From NCBI GenBank assembly GCA_023430825.1, contig JAEYYL010000312.1:1-11546 (forward strand): a stretch of DNA of 11,546 bases. The letters run 5' to 3'. Below are positions 7,201-11,546 of this stretch, piece by piece. Every line of letters starts with the position of its first letter. The first letter of the stretch is position 1. Below the pieces are notes generated by a model, which was given only the letters and a program-made list of their open reading frames with translations, was not told the DNA's origin and did not search any database. The DNA comes from Verrucomicrobiota bacterium (GTDB lineage: Bacteria; Verrucomicrobiota; Verrucomicrobiia; Opitutales; Opitutaceae). The position numbers were made by a program, and so were the translations under genes.

Positions 7201-7980
7201 GGTTTGCTCGCGGGCGGGGCCGCTCGCGGCGGCGAAGCGCGCGTGCAGCGCGACGCGCCAGGTGCCGTCGCCCTGGCGCTCGGGCGTGGCGTGCACGCGG
7301 GTGAGACCGCCGGCGGGAAGATAGACGAGGTGAACGGGCCGGTAGAGGCCGCCGTAGAGATTGAAGTCGCTGAGGTCGGAGGGAATCGATTCGAGGTCGC
7401 GCGAGTTGTCGGTGCGCACAGCGAGCGGAATGCGGCCGGCGGCGACGCGATATTCGGCGACGGGAAGTTGCGCGAGCGAGGAGGCGCGGTAGGTGGCGAC
7501 GGCGTCAGTGATGTCGACGACGAACTCGTCGTAGCCGCCGATGTGTTCGGCGACGCGTTGGTCGCCGATCCACACGGCGGTTTTTTGTCCGCTGCCCTCG
7601 AAGTGAAGGAGCGTGCGGCCGTTCGGATGCGGGTTGGAGATATCGAGTTCGGTGCGATACCAGGACGGGCCCTGGTAATACGGCACGTCGGGGTCGACGG
7701 CGTCGGTGGCGTTGACGCAGTGCGGGAGTGTGACGGGCGTCCAGACGGGGAGATCGAGCGCGCGGTCGCTGCTGCGCAGCGTTTCCCAGACGCCGCCGAG
7801 GTCGCCGCGGACGAACTCCCAGTTTTGCGTGAGGGTGGTTTGATCGCGCCAGTCGCTGGGGCGTTGGTGGGCGGGCGGCGGTTCGGCGGCGAAGGCGAGC
7901 GTGCTCAGCGAAAGGGTGGCCGCGCTGCTGAGGGCGAGGGCGTGCCGGAGGAGGGCCCGGGGAACGAGAGAGAAAGTCAT
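4282..7980 (-). CDS. GH2 glycosidase fused to an alginate-lyase-superfamily module
   Basis: A 1232-residue exported protein in one uninterrupted frame. Residues 1-32 are a signal peptide (hydrophobic ALALSSAATLSLSTLAFAA). The GH2 part follows: a sugar-binding jelly roll (about 45-222, with WYRTELDI and NLYGGLYRPV), an immunoglobulin-like domain (about 226-330) and a TIM barrel (about 331-640) with acid/base E452 in LGNEND and nucleophile E536 in LHVEWGG. Next come a DUF4982-like segment (about 645-745, VELWLNG) and another beta-rich domain (about 750-850). Residues about 860-1232 form an all-helical alginate-lyase (PF05426-type) module with GDYWWPNPDTPNG, YVRRDGQSNPDNF, GIGIIDT, KNNHSVAYY (N1062, H1063) and ELARTKPYGYS (R1112, Y1116/Y1118). 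GH2 enzymes of this type cleave beta-galactosides, beta-glucuronides or beta-galacturonides; the lyase superfamily cleaves uronate polymers by beta-elimination. Together they suggest processing of one uronic-acid-containing glycan. It is the first gene of the operon with the sensor kinase and regulator. The exact substrates are not determined. Confidence 0.93.
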   Translation of the reverse strand: MTFSLVPRALLRHALALSSAATLSLSTLAFAAEPPPAHQRPSDWRDQTTLTQNWEFVRGDLGGVWETLRSSDRALDLPVWTPVTLPHCVNATDAVDPDVPYYQGPSWYRTELDISNPHPNGRTLLHFEGSGQKTAVWIGDQRVAEHIGGYDEFVVDITDAVATYRASSLAQLPVAEYRVAAGRIPLAVRTDNSRDLESIPSDLSDFNLYGGLYRPVHLVYLPAGGLTRVHATPERQGDGTWRVALHARFAAASGPAREQTVSLRIVAPNGETISTTDARVTPSADLQPLATVTIAQTQLWSPASPALYGVEVIARSDAGESRVWQRFGLRTFEFVEHGPFKLNGERLLLRGTHRHEDHAGVAAAMTDDLMEAEMRLMKTMGANFIRLGHYQQSRRILELCDELGLLVWEEIPWCRGGLGGEAYRAQARAMLRAMIDQHYNHPSVILWGLGNENDWPGDFPVFDQEQIRAFMRELHELSHTLDPTRLTAIRRCDFCRDIVDVYSPSIWAGWYRGQFTEYRTVTEREMKRVKRFLHVEWGGDSHAGRHAEDAYSLLRDVKTAGAADERGLDFMDVGGNARASRDGDWSESYICDLVDWHLKEQENMPALTGTAMWPFKDFSTPLRPDNPVPFMNQKGAVERDLTPKESFYVYQSYWTDEPMVRIYGHSWPVRWGRPREPRTVKVYSNCDEVELWLNGVSAGVRQRDSQNFPAAGLRWEVVFEPGMNTLRAVGRENGRTVTDVTLLRYETRAWGPPHHLRLQELPAPDGRVRVQAELLDEAGLVCLDARDFLRFGHAGDGRLLDNLGTAGGSRTVQLANGRAQIDVALPGSGHATISATVKGVPTELLHLPRRITTASPSPASFADVAALDRDRVLRLAAAALKMQPVSLRSAALPDFATAAGAQPGDYLSMGDYWWPNPDTPNGLPYVRRDGQSNPDNFDAHRQLLREMRDTVAALAAAYLVSGDAAYAQRAAGWLHAFFVDPATRMNPHLRFAQAIPGVTAGRGIGIIDTLHLVEIPLAAAAIARAPGVPPETLAGVRTWFADYLHWMRTHPNGRDEGATKNNHSVAYYLQVAVFARFTGDTAALDDARRAFRDVLLPGQLAPDGSFPRELARTKPYGYSIFQLDNVALLAEVLTSPAADLWTESLPDGRSVAQAVAFLFPYLADRDRWPFAADVQHFADWPVRSPALLLAGYRLAKPEYLALWRKLPADSSNAEVRRNLAVTQPLLWLSPSH

Positions 7981-8087
7981 CAGGAGAATAAAGCAGCGCG
8001 TGGTGAGTGCCGGAGGGGAGCGCCGGCGGTCGCGCGGAAGCGGAGCGGGGTGCTGACGAAGCGTAGGGATTTCGCCGGGAGGGAACG

Positions 8088-8105
8088 CCCCCCTTTCGAG
8101 GGGTG
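8088..8105. repeat. GC hairpin arm A with TTCG loop
   Basis: CCCCT-TTCG-AGGGG (8090-8103) is a perfect 5-bp stem closed by a UUCG-type tetraloop, within a CCCCCC...AGGGGTG context. Its reverse complement resembles the hairpin at 8194-8209, so the two lie in inverted orientation about 90 bp apart. Confidence 0.5.
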
Positions 8106-8140
8106 CGGAGACGTTTGTCGTCCGGCAGACGGTGATGAAT

Positions 8141-8166
8141 TCCCTGCGCTCACGCGCAGAGCCACG
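8141..8166. repeat. REP-like intergenic palindrome, copy 3
   Basis: Identical over 26 bp to copy 1 (1134-1159), with the hairpin CTGCGC-TCAC-GCGCAG at 8144-8159. It lies 7 kb away from the other two copies, in a separate intergenic region and in the same orientation, which shows that this is a dispersed repeat rather than a local tandem duplication. Confidence 0.75.
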
Positions 8167-8192
8167 AGACGCGGTGAGGAAAAAATGCCGTT

Positions 8193-8213
8193 ACCCCTCA
8201 AACGAGGGGGGAT
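8193..8213. repeat. GC hairpin arm B
   Basis: CCCCTC-AAAC-GAGGGG (8194-8209) is a perfect 6-bp stem with a 4-base loop, flanked by extra G residues to 8211. It is the inverted partner of the hairpin at 8088-8105: both show CCCCCCT...AGGGGT when read toward each other, with different loops. No T-tract follows, so a terminator is unlikely. Confidence 0.5.
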
Positions 8214-8244
8214 GACCGCGAAGGCCTTCGTTATTCTCCGCGCA

Positions 8245-8281
8245 TCGAGATGCCCCTGTGACGATGCCCGTCACATCTCGA
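8245..8281. promoter_or_regulatory. Nested palindrome upstream of TonB receptor
   Basis: TCGAGATG (8245-8252) and CATCTCGA (8274-8281) are perfect 8-bp inverted repeats. Inside them TGAC (8259-8262) pairs with GTCA (8270-8273) around the loop GATGCCC, leaving only a 6-base bulge on the left arm. The structure ends 49 bp before the receptor ATG, where an operator or a 5' leader hairpin would be expected. It may bind the response regulator or another factor, or act as RNA; the sequence alone does not decide. Confidence 0.4.
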
Positions 8282-8330
8282 GCACGGCGCGTGGTTACTC
8301 CGACGCGCAACCGACCCCACCGAACGAACT

Positions 8331-11300
8331 ATGAACTGCCCACCCCTTCGCTTCATTTTCGCCGCGAGCGTGCTGCTTGCGAGCGCGCTCTCTTCCCTCG
8401 CGCAATCCGCCAGCGAGGGCACGGGAGCGATCACCGGCCGCGTATTCAATCCGGCGACCAACGAATACGTGCGCAACGCCGAGGTGCGCGTCGAAGGAAC
8501 CGATCTCGCGACGAACACGGAGGCGGGCGGCTACTTTCGACTGTCGCGCGTGCCGGCGGGCCCGGCGAAACTCACGGTGAAGTTCACCGGTTATCGCACG
8601 GCGACCGCGGAGGTGACGGTGTCCGCGGGCGGCACGGCGACGAGTGAGATCGAACTGGTGAGCGGGCTGGCGGATGCGGGCGACGACGAAGTCGTGAAAC
8701 TGGAGGCGTTCACCGTGGCGGCGGATCGCTCGGGCAACGCGAAGGCGCTGCAGAGTCAGCGTGCGTCGATGCAGTTGAGCCGGTCGATTTCGGCGGACGC
8801 GTTTGGCGACGTGACGGAGGGCAACGTCGGCGAGTTCCTGAAATATTTGCCGGGCGTCGAACTCGAGTATGTCGAGGCCGACACGCGCGGGCCGCGGCTC
8901 GGCGGGATGGCGTCGGCTTACACGAGTGTGACGCTCGACGGGCGCAACATCGCGAGCGCGGATGCGTTCACGCAATACGTGGCGTTCGAGAACGCGGGCG
9001 CGGGGACGGCGAACCGCTCGTTCGGCTTCGACGCGATTTCGATCAACAGCATCGAGTCGATCGAGATCAACCGCGTGACGAGTGCGGCGATGGATGCGAA
9101 CGCGCCGGCGGGCAACATCAACATGAAGACGAAGCGCGCGTTCGACATGAAGGGCCGCCAGATCGGCATGAACCTCGGCACGGTGATGAACTCCGAGGAG
9201 TTCACGTTCAAGAAGACGGCCGGTCCGAACGATTCGCTCGGGCGCAAATACAGACTGAACTACGATCTCAGCTACTCGGATGTGTTCTTCGGCGACCGGC
9301 TGGGCGTGTTGATCGGCGTCAGCGAATCAAATCTCTACAACGAGCAGTATCGCATCGATCACACCTACAACCGCACGCCGACGGCGGCCGACCCGCGGCC
9401 GCAGGTGCTCACGCAGATCCTGCTGAAGGACGGGCCGAAATGGACGGAGCGTTTCACGACGACGATGACGGCGGATTTTCGCGCGACGGAGAATCTCACG
9501 CTGTCGCTCAACGTGATCTTCAACGCCTACGATGCGCGTTTCTACAACCGGCAGGTGACGATGCAGGCGTCGGGCAACAACACCGGCGCCACGACGGGCC
9601 GGCAACTCGTCGCGGGCGATGGCGTGCTGTCCTACGGCACGACGTCGGCGAGCACGGCGGCCTCGCGGCAGGTCGTGTTCGGCGGCGGCAACGGCCTGAA
9701 GTTCACCAACACGATCACGATCGGGCCGAGCTTCGAGTATCGCTGGAAGGACTTAACGTTCGACGGCGCGTATCAGATTTCCCATTCGCGAAACGACTAC
9801 GACAATCTCGCGCACGGCTCGGTCGGAAACTCGCCGGTGAACAATCTCAACAACATCGGCTTCACGGCGACGCGCTCGAGCGCGGATTCCGCCGACTGGA
9901 AATTCGTTCAGACCGCGGGCGCGGACTGGGCGAATCTCGCGAACATGACGAACCCGCGCATCTCGGACGACAACCGGCAGGCGACGTCGGATCTGACGAT
10001 CGGCGAGTTGAACGTGCGTTATCAGCTGCCGGTAAAACTGCCGACGGCGTTGCGCGCGGGCTTCAAGCTCACGGAGGACAGCCGCATCGCGAACAACTCG
10101 AACACCTACGACGTGTGGCGCTATGTGGGACCGGGAGGTGGTGCGACGGGGACGTTCGCGGATTTTCCGTCGCCGTTCGTGCTCTTTGGCCCGAACAACC
10201 AGGTCGGCGTGAAGTTCACGTCGATCGGCGGCGCGGGTGCGCCGGCGTTTCCGGATCGCGACGCGCTGGGACGGTTGTTCGCCAGCAACCCGGAATATTT
10301 CCAACGCGGCGAAAGTCTCGGCATCATCACGACGGCGCAGTATGAACAGGGGCGCTATCTGAACATTCCGACCTACGATCTCTCGGAGACGAGCACGGCG
10401 GGTTATCTGATGGCGAATTCCACGATCGCGAAGCTGCAGTTGCAGGGCGGCGTGCGCTACGAGAAGACGGATTTCGAATCGCTGGAGCAGGTGCCGCGGT
10501 CGTCGGCGGAAGTCGCGGCGGCGGGTTTTCCGGTGGATGCGTCCGGCAACCCGACGACGTGGGCCGGCGTGGACTATCGTTACGCGGATCGGCCGCGCGT
10601 GACGCGCCGGAGCAGCTACAACGATCTGTTTCCGAGCATGACGGCGAAATACACGGTGTTGCCCAATCTGCTCGCGGACATCGGCTGGGGAAAGACGATC
10701 AAGCGTCCCGACCTCGGCAAGCTGGCGGGCACGCAACGGATCAACGATTTCGCGGAGGAAGTGATCACGCCGAATCCGAACCTGCGGCCGGAGCGCGCGG
10801 AGAAGATCGCGGCGTCGGTGAGTTATTTCTTCGGCCGCAGCGGCAGCAACAATGTGCAGGTGGTTGCGAGTCACGCGAAGGTGCGCGATCTGCAGGAGGA
10901 GACGCGGTTGACGAGCGCGGAATTCGGCAACACCGATCCGCTCTACGAAAGCTATGAGTTCGTGAGCTTCGGCAACGTGGGGAATCCGGTGACGTTCCGC
11001 TCGATGGAGTATTCGTATTCGCAGTTCCTGAACTTCCTCCCGGGTTTCCTGCAAGGGACGTCGGTGAACGTTTCCTACACGCGGACCTACGCGAGCCGGC
11101 GGGTGCAGGGCACGGTGCCGCACGCGATCAAGGGCGGGATCAGCTATGGGTATAAACGCTTCCGGATTTCGCTGAACGGCGTGTTTCGCGACGACACGCC
11201 GGCGTTCCAGGGCCGCTCGGATCGTTATCAGAAGGCGAACGTGAAGTATGATTTGAGCGGTTCGATTCGGCTCACGGAGAACGTCAGCTTTTATTTTTCG

Positions 11301-11423
11301 GGCCGGAATATCTTCGAGGAACCGCATCGCCTGTATGAGATGAGCGCGGGGAATTCCGACGTGTTGTTCCGCCTGGAGAACTACGGCACGAACTGGAGCT
11401 TTGGGTTGAAGGGACGGTTCTAG
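8331..11423 (+). CDS. TonB-dependent outer-membrane receptor with carboxypeptidase-regulatory-like domain
   Basis: A complete 1030-residue receptor. Residues 1-25 are a signal peptide (FIFAASVLLASALSSLAQ). Residues about 31-110 form a carboxypeptidase-regulatory-like beta-sandwich (GAITGRVFNPATNEYV, VRVEGTDLATNTEAGGYFR). A TonB-box-like segment, EVVKLEAFTVAAD, lies at 120-132. The plug spans about 140-270 (GEFLKYLPGVEL, VTLDGRNI, SIESIEINR, GNINMKTKRA), followed by a long beta-barrel ending NWSFGLKGRF, with the terminal Phe typical of outer-membrane barrels. The family transports bulky ligands such as oligosaccharides using TonB energy. Divergence from a glycan-degrading operon points to an oligosaccharide cargo. 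No SusD-type lipoprotein is present in the window, so this is not a classical SusC/SusD pair. ATG 8331 is chosen because it directly begins the signal peptide. Its stop codon TAG lies inside the inverted end of the element at 11420-11545. Confidence 0.94.
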   Translation: MNCPPLRFIFAASVLLASALSSLAQSASEGTGAITGRVFNPATNEYVRNAEVRVEGTDLATNTEAGGYFRLSRVPAGPAKLTVKFTGYRTATAEVTVSAGGTATSEIELVSGLADAGDDEVVKLEAFTVAADRSGNAKALQSQRASMQLSRSISADAFGDVTEGNVGEFLKYLPGVELEYVEADTRGPRLGGMASAYTSVTLDGRNIASADAFTQYVAFENAGAGTANRSFGFDAISINSIESIEINRVTSAAMDANAPAGNINMKTKRAFDMKGRQIGMNLGTVMNSEEFTFKKTAGPNDSLGRKYRLNYDLSYSDVFFGDRLGVLIGVSESNLYNEQYRIDHTYNRTPTAADPRPQVLTQILLKDGPKWTERFTTTMTADFRATENLTLSLNVIFNAYDARFYNRQVTMQASGNNTGATTGRQLVAGDGVLSYGTTSASTAASRQVVFGGGNGLKFTNTITIGPSFEYRWKDLTFDGAYQISHSRNDYDNLAHGSVGNSPVNNLNNIGFTATRSSADSADWKFVQTAGADWANLANMTNPRISDDNRQATSDLTIGELNVRYQLPVKLPTALRAGFKLTEDSRIANNSNTYDVWRYVGPGGGATGTFADFPSPFVLFGPNNQVGVKFTSIGGAGAPAFPDRDALGRLFASNPEYFQRGESLGIITTAQYEQGRYLNIPTYDLSETSTAGYLMANSTIAKLQLQGGVRYEKTDFESLEQVPRSSAEVAAAGFPVDASGNPTTWAGVDYRYADRPRVTRRSSYNDLFPSMTAKYTVLPNLLADIGWGKTIKRPDLGKLAGTQRINDFAEEVITPNPNLRPERAEKIAASVSYFFGRSGSNNVQVVASHAKVRDLQEETRLTSAEFGNTDPLYESYEFVSFGNVGNPVTFRSMEYSYSQFLNFLPGFLQGTSVNVSYTRTYASRRVQGTVPHAIKGGISYGYKRFRISLNGVFRDDTPAFQGRSDRYQKANVKYDLSGSIRLTENVSFYFSGRNIFEEPHRLYEMSAGNSDVLFRLENYGTNWSFGLKGRF

Positions 11424-11545
11424 GAGTCTGTCGGACTTAGGCGCACAAAGGCGTTTATAGATGCATATTCGATCTCACGGGACCTTTTTATCGCGAATAA
11501 TCGATGCCAGATGGCCTTCATTTTCTAAGTCCGACAGACTCCTAG
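11420..11545. mobile_element. 126-bp miniature inverted-repeat element (MITE or REPIN-like)
   Basis: Perfect 21-bp inverted repeats at 11420-11440 and 11525-11545 (left end CTAGGAGTCTGTCGGAC..., right end its exact reverse complement) enclose 84 bp of clearly lower-GC DNA with no open frame of note. Each end holds a small internal palindrome, AGTC-TGTCG-GACT. Further complementary pieces line the inside: AAGGC 11448-11452 with GCCTT 11514-11518, GCAT 11463-11466 with ATGC 11504-11507, and ATTCG 11467-11471 with CGAAT 11494-11498. The whole unit can therefore fold into one long imperfect hairpin. A TA lies at each end, as in TA-targeting elements, but it is part of the repeat, so a target duplication cannot be proved. 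No transposase is encoded. It is more likely a non-autonomous mobile unit than a terminator because the loop is large and no T-tract follows. Confidence 0.7.
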
Positions 11546-11546
11546 C

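Larger units (their letters stand above)
7981..8330. promoter_or_regulatory. Divergent intergenic region between GH2-lyase and TonB receptor genes
   Basis: This 350-bp region holds no credible gene and must contain both divergent promoters. I see no convincing -35/-10 pair on either strand and no Shine-Dalgarno sequence before either ATG. It carries a REP-like palindrome (8141-8166), two GC hairpins around it (8090-8103 and 8194-8209), and a nested palindrome next to the receptor (8245-8281). The 105 bp nearest the GH2 gene show no clear structure. Shared control of the two divergent genes by the regulator encoded in the operon is plausible but not shown by the sequence. Confidence 0.55.

Noticed and set aside
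7983..8239. Nine-base inverted match GGAGAATAA (7983-7991) and TTATTCTCC (8231-8239)
   Set aside because: One copy is 3 bp from the GH2 start and the other 91 bp from the receptor start, so they do not sit at equivalent promoter positions; a chance match in 350 bp is plausible.
6343..8334. 663-codon open frame on the plus strand opposite the GH2 module
   Set aside because: The product has no recognisable motif and lies opposite clear GH2 catalytic motifs; its tail runs across the intergenic repeats.
9753..11327. 524-codon minus-strand frame opposite the TonB receptor
   Set aside because: Arg/His-rich shadow product without domains; the plus strand encodes the receptor barrel.
11420..11546. 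Simple intrinsic terminator after the receptor
   Set aside because: The inverted arms are separated by 84 bp and no T-tract follows the right arm; the structure fits a miniature mobile element better.

Overview
The window looks like a polysaccharide-utilisation locus from a high-GC Gram-negative bacterium, most likely a verrucomicrobium of the Opitutaceae type. That placement is inferred from four things: very GC-rich coding sequence with long empty frames opposite real genes; a TonB-dependent receptor with a carboxypeptidase-regulatory-like N-terminal domain and a 'VVKLEAFTV' TonB-box-like segment, but no SusD partner; a periplasmic OB-like sensor kinase paired with a LuxR-type regulator; and genes without clear Shine-Dalgarno sequences. 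No rRNA, tRNA or marker gene is present to confirm it.

Layout. Positions 1-1081 (minus) hold a GH105 unsaturated-uronyl hydrolase whose 3' end leaves the window. Positions 1082-1326 are an intergenic stretch with two copies of a REP-like palindrome and other short hairpins. Positions 1327-7980 (minus) hold an apparent three-gene operon, read from right to left: a 1232-residue fusion of a GH2 glycosidase with an alginate-lyase-superfamily module, then a sensor histidine kinase, then a NarL/LuxR-type response regulator whose GTG start overlaps the kinase stop. Positions 7981-8330 are a divergent intergenic region with a third copy of the palindrome, two GC hairpins in inverted orientation around it, and a nested palindrome next to the receptor. 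Positions 8331-11423 (plus) hold a complete TonB-dependent receptor. Positions 11420-11545 hold a 126-bp miniature element with perfect 21-bp inverted ends; its first bases provide the receptor stop codon.

How the parts may work together (inference). The receptor imports oligosaccharides of a uronic-acid-containing polysaccharide. The lyase module of the fusion cuts uronate linkages by beta-elimination, leaving 4,5-unsaturated uronyl ends, while the GH2 module removes a beta-linked sugar or uronic acid. GH105 hydrolyses the unsaturated uronyl residue off the products. The kinase/regulator pair, co-transcribed with the fusion enzyme, is the likely local switch. The exact polymer (alginate, glucuronan, ulvan, rhamnogalacturonan or other) cannot be decided from sequence reading alone.

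The most notable items are the GH2-lyase fusion, the duplicated OB-like sensor region of the kinase, and the miniature inverted-repeat element that sits exactly on the receptor stop codon.
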